Positions 34,009 through 46,049 of a stretch of DNA of 64,000 nucleotides are shown here, in pieces. The notes beneath the pieces were generated by a model that saw only the letters and a program-made list of their open reading frames with translations, was not told the DNA's origin and searched no databases. This DNA is from Owenia fusiformis (lineage: Eukaryota; Annelida; Polychaeta; Sabellida; Oweniidae): positions 27,283,985-27,347,984 of the forward strand of contig CAIIXF020000004.1 of the NCBI GenBank assembly GCA_903813345.2, in the 5' to 3' direction. Numbering within the stretch: position 1 is the stretch's first letter; each line of letters begins with the position of its first letter. Made by a program: the position numbers and the translations under genes.

Positions 34009-35063
34009 TCACTGAACTATATGGAGCAGGGTTACTTTTTTCATCAATTTCAGGGTTGGGACATGCTTTGCAAATATTCTTGCTAGCAATATTTTATAAC
34101 TGTCTCTGAGTTCATCGCTTTTAACATTGGACATGAGAAGCTGTTCTGGTCTGATATTATCTACTAGTACTTCCGGTTGTACTTGAGAGCACTCATCGAG
34201 TTTGTTTGATATTCTGCTGAACATGAGGTTGGATGTGAACAAGTGCAGAGATTTGTGCAACTTTTCAGATGTATTCTCTGTCTTGACATATATATTGAGA
34301 TAATCTCCTGTAATCTTTATATACTGATCTGAAATAACATAATACGCGTATCCAAGAAGTAGTTTTTTAAATCTTGAAATGCTTACTATTCTGTTTTATA
34401 AAACATTTCTTAAAACGGGATATTGTATTCTGAACATTTTGAGATCTTTGGGCAGGTGCCTTGTCCATATGGAGCAGGATGCTCCTTTCTCTCACCAACC
34501 CCTTCTTCCACAATGTTTCCTCATATTGACCTGCAAACCCTTTTGAACCAATTGGATTTCTAGAAGAAGTAGAAACTGAACTTGTAGAAACTGAACTAGT
34601 AGATGTCTCTAGATCCTGAAACAGCACACAAAGCAATATTGTTATAAAATAAGCATAGGGAATTTTAGATACGACACTTGTGGTAGTAACAAGAATGGAA
34701 GTACTATGCTACAACAATATATTACTTACTATTGGACCTTTGGAACCTACTGGATTTTGAGTAGAAACTGAGCTAGTAGATATCTCTAGATCCTGAAACA
34801 GCACACAAAGCAATATTGTTGTAAAATAAGCATGTATTTTAGACACGACACTTGTGGTAGTAACATAACATGTGAAAGGTACATGTATATTTTTATGCTA
34901 ATCTTAACCTCCCTATTATCTAGTAAATGTTAACCTTTTTACCGATAGGTCCAAATAGTCGCTGTTCAAATGGCTGTTTGCCAGCTTTAAGACAAAGCTC
35001 ACACACTGGAAGAACAGTCTTAAGCCTGGTGTCTGTCAAAATCCATTTGCATCCTACGCATCC
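34009..35063 (-). CDS. DUF6589-like gene, four exons in phase
   Basis: Exon 35,063-34,935 (129 bases) reads CVGCKWILTDTRLKTVLPVC, then ELCLKAGKQPF. It has two Cys pairs, like a zinc knuckle, and ends at donor AAAAAG/GTTAAC. Exon 34,792-34,730 (63 bases) reads DLEISTSSVSTQNPVGSKGP. Exon 34,615-34,387 begins with a similar DLETSTSSVS and ends in phase 1. The exon starting at 34,328 opens with the two bases that complete that codon and reads DYLNIYVKTENTSEKLHKSL, then DELRDSYKILLARIFAKHVP. The last part matches the DN...HWF...L-x-RI-x-KH-x-P pattern I recall for DUF6589 proteins, a multi-copy, probably transposon-linked animal family. The later GDQLT and DWH parts are missing here, and the frame stops near 34,009, so the gene may be truncated. 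Confidence 0.55.
34572..34868 (-). repeat. Tandem exon duplication, 177 bp offset
   Basis: The acceptor, exon start and upstream intron around 34,615 are repeated around 34,792, 177 bases away. Shared phrases are CTAGATCCTGAAACAGCACAC and GACACTTGTGGTAGTAAC. Both exons keep open frames in phase 0 at their starts. Within the longer copy the GTAGAAACTGAACT phrase is itself repeated, which lengthens a Ser/Thr run. Confidence 0.85.
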
Positions 35064-35069
35064 CTACAT

Positions 35070-36640
35070 CTTATCCAAATATGTTACTACATAATGAAAT
35101 ATAATGGTATATTCTTTTGTTTTACAAAGTTGTATGTTTTTTGATATGTAGACTTTGTTTAGGAGCATTTTTCTGTAGCCATTTTGTATGGAAAAATGAT
35201 GAAAAAATGTTCAATCTTTTAATTTTTAGTATGAGACCTGAATCGATTGCAAACTTCATAATTGCACATTTGATGAGATAAAACATTTATGTCATATTTA
35301 TAGGATATCCTATGATTTTGAGGAATATCATTTTTATCTACGAGGTGATATTTTTTATATAACGTATAGTAACATATTTTACAAAAACCAATGGTAACAT
35401 TAGTTTATTGATAATAACTTCATTAACAAGTATTTATAACAGGTCGTGTAGACCCCTTTTGCTTTAGTTATAGTCAAAACATTGGCATTTGCACGTTGGC
35501 GATGCTGCGTCTTTTTTAATAGATCTTTTACCTGAGATCAATCAATTCAAAAAAAATCATAGAAGACCTAAAATATTTCCCCGTGCATTGTGCCTATTCA
35601 TATAGCAATTCAATAGTAAACATTCTGTAAAAAATTAAATCTAGATTTCTTGAATTTTTTACCGAAAATCAGCTAATCCCTCCATCTGATTCTTCCGATC
35701 ACCGGGCGTGATAATGAACAAAAGAAATAATTCTCACCCATTTCTCTATGACCAATAATCTAGACATAGCAAAATCAAAATTTAGAAGAAAATTGAAGTG
35801 TGATGCTAAGATTACTACAATGTGTGCTCGGAATTAGACCTCAGAGCAGGGCTCCTAGTTTCGAATACACCCCTTAGGTCTAGGCACAAAAATGATTTCA
35901 ATGATATGTAACGTATGGCCGTGAAACAAATGTGATATATTTGCACCTATTGTATCTTTGAATCAAATGGAGTAAATACAGCCATGTTTTTCTTCCTTAT
36001 TTAAGATGTAAAACATTCTAATATTTAGAGGTTGAATTAAGCGATTTGATAGTAAATATTGCATTAAGTACTCATTATTCTGCAAACAAGAGTGCCTAAA
36101 ACAACAACTATATCGGTTACAAACAATTCTGTATTTTATCTATCTCATATTGAGAAATTCAATATATATACAGGAGTTTATTAACTTATCCCCTACATTT
36201 TCAGACATCTTCGGGTCTTTGCTCGGCGGTACGTTGTATATACGCGGGTGGACTTTCCCCTCGTGTATCAGTAGAGACTACCTGATCTGGCTTTTTCCAT
36301 TCTAATTCAGGAATGACAGTTACGCCATTGTATTGAGTCATGAAAGTTTTCCACCAGTTAGTTTTGGCGCGAAGTTATCTGATTGGTTGCAAGCGAATTA
36401 CACTATTTTAATCCAAGATAAAAATAGCCAGGTTGATAAAGGCAGAATTTATATATTGGGTCTGTAATGACTTAATCATTAGATAAAAATGTAAGATATC
36501 ACAACTGAAACTGAAGAATATGATTGTGAGATGGTTAAGAATATTTATCCAATAATTGAGGTCAAATCTGTTGTAATTTGTGTAATCAAGGTTTAACTTT
36601 ATTTGTCTTCCAAGATTTCTCTACGATGACTCCAAGACTT
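35070..36640. other. No gene recognised
   Basis: AT-rich DNA. No exon, repeat array or element termini seen. Confidence 0.45.
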
Positions 36641-36645
36641 AATCA

Positions 36646-37046
36646 CGCGGTCCTAACTTCGACCATTATTTTGAATTTTTGACCTACCGGATGTTTGAAA
36701 ATCAAGGATTACGAGTCTCATACTGCACCGTTTTTCTTCAAACTTGTTCCATTCAAAGCATAACAAAAATCCCTTTCTGATGGTACATTATTTTCTTAAA
36801 CAGAGTCCCTACTTCCAGCGGCATTTTGGTCCCCAGCTGTAAGAAGGCCTTCTAACAGCTGGGGACCAAAACGCTGCTAGAACGAGGGACCCTTTACAAT
36901 AAAGTAATGCACCGACAGGCAATTTTGTTCTGCTTTTAATGGTATAAGTTTGAAGAAAAAAGGTGCAGTATGAGACTCGCAATCCTTGATTTTCAAACAT
37001 CCGGTAGGTCAAAAATTCAAATTAACGGTCGAAGTTAGGACCGCGT
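36646..37046. mobile_element. 400 bp inverted-repeat element with a nested central hairpin
   Basis: About 120 bases from 36,646 (CGCGGTCCTAACTTCGACC) are inverted at the end (GGTCGAAGTTAGGACCGCG, to 37,045). The centre, about 36,815-36,885, is a second palindrome built on CATTTTGGTCCCCAGCTGT and its complement. The flanking phrase CTTAAT occurs on both sides, suggesting a target duplication of about 6 bases. No coding capacity; a foldback MITE. Confidence 0.8.
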
Positions 37047-37479
37047 CTTAATGGACCTCATTTTGATAGGGTGATTTGTTGTGCAGGGATGGTCCCTGGT
37101 TCAAAATCCCTAAAGTTGATTTTGCTTAAGGGTGTACACCTTAGACCAACTTTCATTCTGTTTTTTAATTGACATCCTGAAATGTATCAATAAAATTAAT
37201 AATGTTTTAGGAAATGACAACGTATAACATGTCTAGTTGCAACTGTATTTTCATAGTAAATGGATCATTTGCAAAATTTACACAAAAGGGACTAATAAAT
37301 GTATTTGCCTTATTTGTTTTCCTGAAACTACCATCTTCATGTAACAGTGATACAGGTACACCACTGATAGGAAGACTCATGATTTTCTGTAGTGAATCAT
37401 CAACCCTTGCAGACAATATAAGGGATCTTTAACTAGGATCATACAAGTAATCTGCTTTTTCCATGGTATAGGTAAATAA

Positions 37480-38022
37480 TCTCTTACATCAAGTGATCTT
37501 CTAAGAATATCTTAAGCATGTTTCCAAAACAGATAGTATTAAAATAAAGGCCATATAAAATATTTAGAATCATATTTTATATAAAGGACATTTGTTGAAA
37601 TGTTTTAATTCAAATCGTATTAAAATATCACATGGTAACCGAATGTAAAAATTCAATAATTTTACCTTTATAAATACCATAATATCTTGTACCAAGTAGT
37701 GCGATCTATCAAAAATTTTGCCCTAACTAATAACAAACTGCTGTTTTTTACTTTGAACACCTGAAGGCGTCACTATCGATACACGCTTTCTTTCTCAATT
37801 TCAAGGTTCCATCGCAATCATCTCACCAGGTAAATCATTGCCAATGTGGCCATTATCTTGTAGCCTTCCTATTAAGGTTAATGGAAATTCCATGGATTTG
37901 TGAAATCTCCTGTGGTAATACATTTGGAATCTTTGCATATTTGCAAGTGAATATGAACAATAAAAATGCACCGATACACTCCCATTTACCGCCAAAATAT
38001 TATTTTTCACCAAAAAAAACAC
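37480..38022 (-). pseudogene. Merlin/ISXO2-like transposase relic, copy 2
   Basis: The minus strand reads LTLIGRLQDNGHIGNDLPGE, then in another frame LRKKACIDSDAFRCSK. Both parallel copy 1 at 5.1-5.6 kb. Flanking non-coding phrases also match. Two frame changes and loss of the downstream catalytic region mark it as dead. Copies 1 and 2 differ at many sites, so the insertions are old. Confidence 0.5.
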
Positions 38023-38029
38023 TCTTGAA

Positions 38030-38870
38030 GTAACTAAAAGATTTCTTAACTCTACACACGTTCTCTCTTCGAAATCAAAGCGCTGACTACCCTTTCCAGA
38101 CTGGAACCTATCAGTGCTAACACATCTACTTACTCAGTCACAGTTTCTCCTGTGCAACCATAAAAAAACATACTTCTGTAATGATAATAAAGAAGAATTC
38201 TAGGTAATCCTATTTACACTTATTTACATATTTATAGTTCTCAAGTTGATCATCTCTATTTCTCGAACATCTATGATATTATAGTTCTTAGATCTCAAGA
38301 ACCAATCAAAATTGAGGTCCCAAATTTTAATATATAATGTATAAATGTATAACACATATGTGTACCAAGTTTCATTGTACAAGTCCTATTTTCCTCGAAG
38401 TTATGGCATCAACTGCAAAACTTTTTGAACCACCTAAGTAATATTGACCTTATTACTGAAAAAGATTACCATGATTTTTATTCATATTTTTTGCAATTTA
38501 AGATTACACTGTAAGGTAGCATTCACTTCATATAAGGGCATATGGATTGAAAAGTTAATATGAAAGTTACATGGGAGGATTACATGAGGATTATTCAATG
38601 GGAAATCCCATGTCATGGAGTTCACCCTGTCCATCTTTGAAAGTTCTGTTTACTCATCTGCCATCTTTGAGAAAATCGATACATTAATGAACCTTAGTGC
38701 AGTATATGTTAAAAAAAACTGTGCGCTCTTATGGTAACATTTAGTCTGGGAAACACCTCAAGATTAAACATGTCCTGTTGCTGATCTCACTGTTCATAGA
38801 TTCCCATTTTGATGAATACAGATAGAATATGCATTATTCTCTAGCAGAAAACTTTGAATAGGAACCTTAT
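38030..38870. other. No gene recognised
   Basis: AT-rich DNA with no identifiable feature. Confidence 0.4.
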
Positions 38871-38872
38871 CA

Positions 38873-39157
38873 TTACTTGAGGACATGGACTTTTTTAATG
38901 TGAAATACCAGTGTGTCTTTGCGACTAAATTCTTTATCACATATTGAACATTTCATCTTTTTCTTGGCATGGACTGTTTGAACATGTCTTAAAAGGTCTT
39001 TTTGATAAATTTGTTTTTCCACATGACCTGCAGTAGTTATGATAATTGGTTAAATGTTTCTTTAAATTATTTTCCGAACTACAGTCTTTGTCACAATCCT
39101 TACATTTGTGGATATTGAACTTTGCTTTCAATTGGACCAGTGGAATACTCCTTGATT
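38873..39157 (-). pseudogene. C2H2 zinc-finger terminal exon with a one-base frameshift
   Basis: After a strong acceptor (GTGTTTTTCAG) the frame reads KCKDCDKDCSSENNLKKHLT, a complete finger, and enters a second finger at CRSCGK. There an A5 run (plus-strand T5 near 39,010) shifts the frame. In the next frame the second finger finishes (YQKDLLRHVQTVH) and a third follows (MKCSICDKEFSRKDTLVFHI), ending at TAA (about 38,873). Three fingers in one exon, broken by a single extra base, means either recent decay or a sequencing error in a homopolymer. The style resembles the finger exon in the 186-1844 element. Confidence 0.65.
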
Positions 39158-39159
39158 CT

Positions 39160-39930
39160 GAAAAACACGATTTGATTAGTTGTATACATCAAATCTACAC
39201 AATTTTATATTGTAAACGATCAAAAGAAAATTTCTGAAAATTTAGTGGTGTTAAGTCATGTGGAGTCAGTTATATATTTTTGAAAAAGTAGTAGAAAGAT
39301 TTGTAAAAATGGCAGCCATGAAGTCTAGGTAATCTATCTATTTGGAACGAGTATCACCTGCCAACACTACTGGCTCCTCAATAGATTCCAACAAAACACC
39401 TTGCTGACGGTCCCAAACGTTAAAAATAGCTGGTATAATGTACAGCCGTTTTAAGTACATAAATGTCCTAAAGCAAAATCAGTATATTGTAGTCTAGTCT
39501 AAACCAAAAAGTGGATTCGGCTAGACTCCAGATAGACTCCAGATAGATAGCTTTGATAGATTATTTGACACAAACATATTAAAATTGGTAGTAATTCTGA
39601 TATATCCTAATGTTTCCAATGTTTATGTTTTTGTGACAAATACAGATTCATATATAGACTAGGCGCGTTTTCATCTAGAGTAAATGTGGTAGGCATTTGT
39701 GTTAAAAGTGTTCTGACAAGTGTTTCTTATGTAACTTTTCATGCTGAATCCAAAAAAACATGTTGGCAACATGAAATATGATTGTTTAACCCGTAAAATA
39801 GCATGTAAGTATTTGTACCAATATTTGTTTTCTAGCTAAGAGAAATAATGCTTAATATATCCCGACTTGGCTTTCTGGCGGTTTGAACGCTTCCTAGTCA
39901 GCTTGTACCCAAGACAACTCGTACCCAAGT
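39160..39930. other. No gene recognised
   Basis: Contains a small tandem phrase (AGACTCCAGATAG) near 39,532-39,550. Confidence 0.4.
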
Positions 39931-40430
39931 TATTGGGTTCCGTTATTTCCTCCAATAAGCCAATAAATTCATCCAGGCTGTCACATCAATGGCATATAAT
40001 CATCTGTGGTTACATCAACAGGCTAAGTGAAGTCAAAGTCTAAGTTTGTAGATAGCAAAATGACTTAGTTTTGCAGTTCCGTTATTTCCTTCAATAAGCC
40101 AATAAATTCATCCAGGCTGTCACATCAATGGCTTATAATAATCTATGGTTATTTCATCAGGCTAAGTGAAGTCAAGAGTCAATGGTCAGTCAATCATCCC
40201 ATGCAGTTAATCGACTATGTTCTTCAAATAGCAGAAACTTGTAGATAGCAAAATGACTAAGTTTTACAGTTCCGTTATTTCCTCCAATAAGCCAATAAAT
40301 TCATCCAGGTTGTCACAACAATGGCTTATAATCATCAATGGCTTATAATCATCAATGGTTACTTCATCAGGCTAAGTGAAGTCAATAGTCAATGGTCAGT
40401 CAATCATCCCATGCAGCAAATCGACTATGT
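39930..40430. repeat. Three diverged tandem copies, ~140-190 bp
   Basis: GTTCCGTTATTTCC with CAATAAGCCAATAAATTCATCC recurs near 39,938, 40,077 and 40,270, each followed by GTCACA and CAATGGC. On the minus strand one frame reads DSLDEFIGLLEEIT in each copy. An acidic frame (DLSDEDSNDKEE) follows at about 40,480-40,520. An amplified exon of an unrecognised gene is possible. Confidence 0.65.
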
Positions 40431-40529
40431 TCTTCAGATAGCTCCTTGGCTGTATTTATACTAGGGCTGTCGATGGTTAATCTCCTCCTTGTCATTGCTG
40501 TCTTCATCAGATAAATCTAGCTAATCATC

Positions 40530-41560
40530 TTCGTCATATTGTAAATATACTTTCATGGCTGGACATGTTTAATGATAAACAATAACCAATATCAAGAATG
40601 TTATTTTACCACATTTGAGAGGCATTGTACCAGACCTTATTGAAATAAGGTTACTCATACAATTATTAATTTTATATACTTTGGTTTTCTTCCTTATACT
40701 GTAGTTGTCATATAACGATCTTCTTCTGGATGCTCAACACAAATGTATTGAAATGTAAGCTGCATTGTCCTAGTGAGTCAAAATGAGTACTGTCCCTCTT
40801 TTATATAAAAATGTGATTATTATTGCTTCTGGGTTAATATCTCTTCAATCTGAACTGAAGGAGTCTTCTTACACATTCCCAATGATGGAGAATAGGATGG
40901 GTCAACATTTTTAGTAGGGCACCATGCTATAGGGTACAGAAACTTCTAAATAGAAAGATATTTGAATTTTTCATGTGGAAAGCTGTTCTGTTTACTCAAT
41001 CTCTTTTTTGAATGACCAGTTGTCAAAAAAGAACCAATGACAGCACATGACAAATGCCAAAACACCACTGTTGAAATGGGAACCAAATGCATGATATGTG
41101 TGTTGCTATGTGAATGAGGATGACAAGAGAGATGAACAATGTATTGTGAATAGCCATATCTGATATTTACCTTGAGAGGAGTATAGAGATTAGAGATGTG
41201 ATGAAAAACCTGGCAGGTGAGTCCAATTATCTGGAAAAAGTGAATAAAACATTGTGTATATGTTGGGATTCACAAAAAAACTTCACAATCATTATCAATA
41301 TCAGTTGAAAAAGGTCTATGATTTCATTTTCTGGATCTCTTACTTCACATGTTTCATGGATAATGTAGAAGCGTCTCAAACATTTTCAGCTTTTAAAGCA
41401 TGGGCTTCTTGCCTGGTTCACAATGTGTCTTGCTGATTGATTAGTGAAATTTTCTATTTTCCTTTTCAAACTATCACAAAGGGAACATGTGTCTTTTTCA
41501 GGAGAAAGAATTTTATGTTGAAAGATTGATTTTAGATCTGTAGATAATACTGATGGTTGA
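40530..41560. other. No gene recognised
   Basis: AT-rich DNA with no supported feature. Confidence 0.4.
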
Positions 41561-41745
41561 TGAATGAGGCTGCATTAGGATTGCTGACAATGAATTCCCT
41601 GAAAAACTGATTAGTAGCATTTGTAAGCTCGGTTGTTATTCTGTCTAGACCACTAGCTTTACCAAGCTTCATGTTTGACAATGCTGAGCTAAATTATTTC
41701 ATTGAAATGTCATTTTTTTAAGAATACATTTTGATTTACTTACAA
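41560..41745 (-). mobile_element. Non-LTR retrotransposon RT fragment
   Basis: The minus strand reads SSALSNMKLGKASGLDRITT, then ELTNATNQFFREF. KASGLDRITTE resembles the conserved K-A-x-G-x-D-x-I-x-x-E segment just before the RT fingers of LINEs. One in-frame TAA precedes it. Only about 60 codons remain. It is not part of the plus-strand LINE at 47.6 kb. Confidence 0.4.
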
Positions 41746-41769
41746 AGTCATTGCCTCTGATAAGACAAT

Positions 41770-42590
41770 ACTACAAAATATGTTTGAGTTAAATCACACA
41801 TGACTTCATTACTTACAAAAACGCCTTATTTACAAAAATATAATCTACTTTGAAATTAAAACATGGCATACAGTTGATTATTAACCACTGGCAACTAATT
41901 CATTTTTGAATTAATTTTTATTTTACATTTTCAAATCTCTATCTTGCCATCTGTAATGATGTTTCCATTAAGGATGACTAAGGTATATTCTTTATCAATC
42001 TTCAAATTTCTTTCTATCCATAGAACCTTTGTCATTTTATAAATGTCATCTTGTAGGACAATGGTTGTCCTGAACGAAAAATTGCATATTAGAAAGAATT
42101 CACAGCTGAATAGCTTGATATTTATATGTAATCACAGCAATGACAGAACACCAAAACTATTATTTCAAAACTACGATGGTGTCACACAAAATTTTGTTAT
42201 GTCATTAGTGGCCCCAGTATATTATAGTCCAGCAAAAATACTGAAGTTTGATGGAATTTATCTTCATTTTCTTTGATAGCATACAAATATTTACCAATTA
42301 TCACTGGATCACTGTTTGAGGAATCACACTTGAGCCATAATAATCTCCTCCTGAGCTGCACCTATTAGTGGTGGCTAGAACTGGCTAGAACTGGCTTAAC
42401 CATCTCTCAGATGTACAGAGGAAACTTTAATACACATATAGCAAAACATACAGCATACGACATATAGCAAACCCAGGCTCGCTGATACTACTCGCTCCCT
42501 TGTATCATTATAGTGCGGGCATCAAGGACGTCATTGGGGTAACAACAACATAGGGAAGGTTGGCCATCATCAAATATGAACCCAAGATAG
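41770..42590. other. No gene recognised
   Basis: AT-rich; a tandem phrase (CTGGCTAGAA) lies near 42,374-42,395. Confidence 0.4.
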
Positions 42591-42594
42591 TTGA

Positions 42595-43170
42595 TTATTC
42601 ATGTTTTTTTTTTGCTCTTTATGTTTCTGAATATATTCTTCAAGTAATTTGATATTTTGCTGTTCATCATCGATAACCTTTCTGTCAGCTACTACTGTTA
42701 TTTTTGTTGTGGCTTCATTTATGTTTTTTGGCACCTTCTGGACATTATTTCAATTTTCCTTCAACATGTGTTGTAATGACTTCAGTATGAATGAAATGTC
42801 CCTTGGTGTTCTGGTTCTGGATTGTGATATTGGTTCTCGATTGGAGGGGGAGGGGTTGTTAAACATTGTTTCTTTTCAAGTTAGATCATGGTTTTGGGAT
42901 ATATAGGGTCTACTTTTCTTATGACAGATTTACACTTACAGTTTCCTTTTCTTGTTGGGTTTCCTTAAAGTTTTTAGTCACCCTTCCCTTTTGGCATTTG
43001 TGCTTATATATTAATAACTTTTGAAAAGGGGATGGGTATTGAAATGCAATAAAATTAAAAACCAAAATTTCCCATGTTATTTTCCCATAGGGAAAACTCA
43101 TGCTAATATTTCCATTGTTTTCAGCAAAACCAAACACAAAAAGTGGGCAAGTCAAGAAACTTGATTAGAA
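42595..43170 (-). CDS. Unrecognised two-exon segment, one in-frame stop
   Basis: The upstream exon (about 43,165 to 42,944) reads CPLFVFGFAENNGNISMSFP, later YKHKCQKGRVTKNFKETQQE, and ends at a good donor (GAAACT/GTAAGTG). After a short intron the next frame (about 42,866 to 42,595) starts MFNNPSPSNREPISQSRTRT and later reads TKITVVADRKVIDDEQQNIK, which suits a coiled coil. A TGA interrupts this exon (KEN-stop-NNVQ), possibly from TGG. Coding history is likely; function unknown. Confidence 0.4.
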
Positions 43171-43174
43171 GAAA

Positions 43175-43719
43175 GTACTAAATACATTACACCCTAAGGG
43201 TAACAAAGGTAGAATCAGTCCAAGAAATCCTTGCACAAATGTTCATGTATGTCACATCATCTTTCCCATGTAGCAAATGTGTGCTCTGCGTGTAGTCTGG
43301 TGATCTTGTCTAAGTCCATTGATAAGTATATCAGCACCTATGTGTAAAAATAAAAAACGTATATTTGTACGTATTTTTAGTGCAATTGTTTTTTGTTAAT
43401 TTCTACCAATTCTTGAGAATGAAATAAAATGTCTTTCCGAACCTTGTTGGAACAAAATAGCAAATACAAATTTTACGAGACCTCTCAATATTATAGTTAT
43501 ACAAAAGAAATTTTGGTTGATTTAACAAAAAGAATGCCAAAAACGTAAAACAAAAATCCCCCAAATTGTTAAAAATTAAGATAAACCTTTTATTTCATTA
43601 ACAAGATACTTTTTTAAAATCAACCAAACTTTCCTTTGTACAATAACAGTATTGAGAGACCTGAAAATGTTGTTTTTATGTCGTTTTGTTCTAAATGAGG
43701 TTCGGATAGAAGTTTCATT
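43175..43719. other. No gene recognised
   Basis: AT-rich DNA; no supported feature. Confidence 0.4.
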
Positions 43720-43764
43720 TCAGCCCGAACATATGATACCAATAACAAAAGGAGTGATTATAAA

Positions 43765-43945
43765 CCAGTTATGATTATATGGCTCAGGAGCTCTTTTCCA
43801 ATCTTGAAATGGTTTTACCACAAACTCTTCATTCTTCCCACCAGTTGTGAATAGGCAACATGGTAGGCAAAATATGGCATCTAGTTTTGCAGAGTACACC
43901 ATGCCTGGGCATTTCTTTAGTGCTTCAGTGTTGAACTTAATAAAA
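43765..43945 (-). pseudogene. hAT-type transposase fragment (TTF/DUF4371 zinc finger)
   Basis: The minus strand reads CPGMVYSAKLDAIFCLPCCL, then FTTGGKNEEFVVKPFQDWKR. This is the pattern VYS-x-x-LDA-x-FC-x-x-C-x-LF, then KPF-x-x-WK, of the TTF-type zinc finger at the N-terminus of ZMYM/hAT-like transposases. Only about 55 codons are present. Nothing of the DDE core or the C-terminal dimerisation region was found. Confidence 0.7.
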
Positions 43946-43959
43946 ATGATCAATGATCA

Positions 43960-45001
43960 ACATACTAAAAGTCAAAAAGTAATGTTTATGACATTGGCAA
44001 TCATGTCTTCTTATTTAGAGGTTTTGACCAAATGAAATAACAAATTCAATTGAAATGTAATTCTTATGAACAATTTTTGTAGAATGTGGAGGCAATACCA
44101 GTTTATGGGAGTTTTGCATTTGGTCTAAAATTGTGGATAATTCCCAGTCTCTTTACTGCTCTGAATTATGGCTAAACCTAAACATTTATTTCAACATTTT
44201 TATATCAATACCTCTTCTTTACTTTCCCATTATATATTTACTCCCAATGTTCTCTTTTTAGAACACAATATCCATCCTATATTCAACAATAGCACCCATA
44301 TTTTAGGTCACATTCAGGTCAGGGCTGTTTCCTGGATACTGATATGAATTAGATCTTTTATATAAAATCAAAATGTATTTTTCAACTTGCTTAAAATTTA
44401 CCAATTTTTTAGGTGGTGACATTTTGTCATGTTAATGCTTTGTTCATTTTTGATATGATTTAGCATTTAGCAATAAGTCTCAATTATATGTATATTTACA
44501 TCAGGAATATCAAGTGGATCACCTCTAAGTTAAACAACTATATTGTGGCCTCTTAGTATCATTTCAATAAGACAGATGCAGCAACTACAGTACACGGGCA
44601 AATTGCATTGGACCCTGTGCAAGGTTGGAAGAGTCCTGTTCTCCTTACTTCTTTTCTCCTAGAAGTGTAATTTTACCACATGCACCTATTGGTACCAGAT
44701 TGTGCTTCTCTGGCACTGCATAGTTGACACTTTCCTATTTTCCTTAAGAAGTTCAGTGTATCTATAACAAAATATTTTGCATTCTTATAATAAAACCTGG
44801 ATTTCAGTTGTTTTATATATTTGACTTAAAATAATGACAGACGACATTATTAAGAGATCAAAACAAGCTTTGCATCTCAACAGTGTCCATGTTGGCTAAA
44901 GGCGTAATACAGACATCCATTTGCCAAATTTGATGGTATGATCTAGCAATGTGCACTCCCCCCCCCCCTCCCCGATTCCACTGCGACTCTATTGCAGATT
45001 T
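43960..45001. other. Non-coding DNA ending in a poly-C tract at the gap edge
   Basis: AT-rich. A tract of about a dozen C residues with one T (44,958-44,974) lies just before the gap. It may have caused the assembly break. Confidence 0.6.
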
Positions 45002-45501
45002 NNNNNNNNNNNNNNNNNNNNNNNNNNNNNNNNNNNNNNNNNNNNNNNNNNNNNNNNNNNNNNNNNNNNNNNNNNNNNNNNNNNNNNNNNNNNNNNNNNN
45101 NNNNNNNNNNNNNNNNNNNNNNNNNNNNNNNNNNNNNNNNNNNNNNNNNNNNNNNNNNNNNNNNNNNNNNNNNNNNNNNNNNNNNNNNNNNNNNNNNNNN
45201 NNNNNNNNNNNNNNNNNNNNNNNNNNNNNNNNNNNNNNNNNNNNNNNNNNNNNNNNNNNNNNNNNNNNNNNNNNNNNNNNNNNNNNNNNNNNNNNNNNNN
45301 NNNNNNNNNNNNNNNNNNNNNNNNNNNNNNNNNNNNNNNNNNNNNNNNNNNNNNNNNNNNNNNNNNNNNNNNNNNNNNNNNNNNNNNNNNNNNNNNNNNN
45401 NNNNNNNNNNNNNNNNNNNNNNNNNNNNNNNNNNNNNNNNNNNNNNNNNNNNNNNNNNNNNNNNNNNNNNNNNNNNNNNNNNNNNNNNNNNNNNNNNNNN
45501 N
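45002..45501. other. Assembly gap, exactly 500 N
   Basis: Exactly 500 unknown bases, probably a placeholder length. The upstream exons of copy A must lie in or before it. Confidence 0.95.
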
Positions 45502-46048
45502 GTGGGTGTTTACATTGAACATAAATGTGTAAATTCTGATGGCAATTCAGATAAGAAAGAAGTTCAGTGGTACAAAGGAAAGGTGGTGAAATTGATTAAA
45601 GGAGATGGGGAAAAACCACTGTTTAGTGTTAAGTATGAAGGGGCTAAGCGAGTGTGGGAATTCGACCTCTTGTGAGATTTGAAGAAGGGAGATTTAATCC
45701 TGAGGTGATCAGTGTTCTGTTACTGTTGATTTAAAGAGTAACTTTACATTGTGTGTCTTACTTCTTTGTATTTACTTTTAACTTCATTGTGTAATGTTTG
45801 CATTTAAATATTAGTTATGAACAGTTTATAACTTCAATATGGCTTTTTCAATATTTAGGATTAATATTACATGTTTTCATAGGTTTATAACCTTAGCATG
45901 TAAGATATAGTTTTTGGTTTAAAATCTAAATTACACACAAATATGTTTTATATATTATTGAGCAGTTCCCAAGATTACAACTGATATGAACATACAATTA
46001 TATTTGTTTTCTACACTTTTCAGGGATGATCTCCAAGCCATTGACTAG
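45502..46048 (+). pseudogene. Paralogue copy A: Tudor-like C-terminal domain with a premature stop
   Basis: Out of the gap the frame reads VYIEHKCVNSDGNSDKKEVQ, then WYKGKVVKLI and FSVKYEGAKRVWEFDLL. It then meets TGA at 45,673-45,675, followed in frame by DLKKGDLILR. In copy B (58.3-58.46 kb) the same position is a Lys codon, so the TGA is a nonsense change that removes about 20 conserved residues. The exon ends at 45,704 (CTGAG/GTGATC). A matching last exon begins at 46,024 after TCTACACTTTTCAG and reads DDLQAID-stop, again parallel to copy B. The domain (a compact beta-rich segment ending FDLL-x-DL-x-x-GDLI) looks Tudor/chromo-like and is frequent in invertebrate predictions. Its function is unknown. 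Confidence 0.6.
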
Positions 46049-46049
46049 C

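Noticed and set aside
44949-45675. Long open frames across the gap.
   Set aside because: They are made of unknown b​ases; only the part after 45,502 is real sequence.
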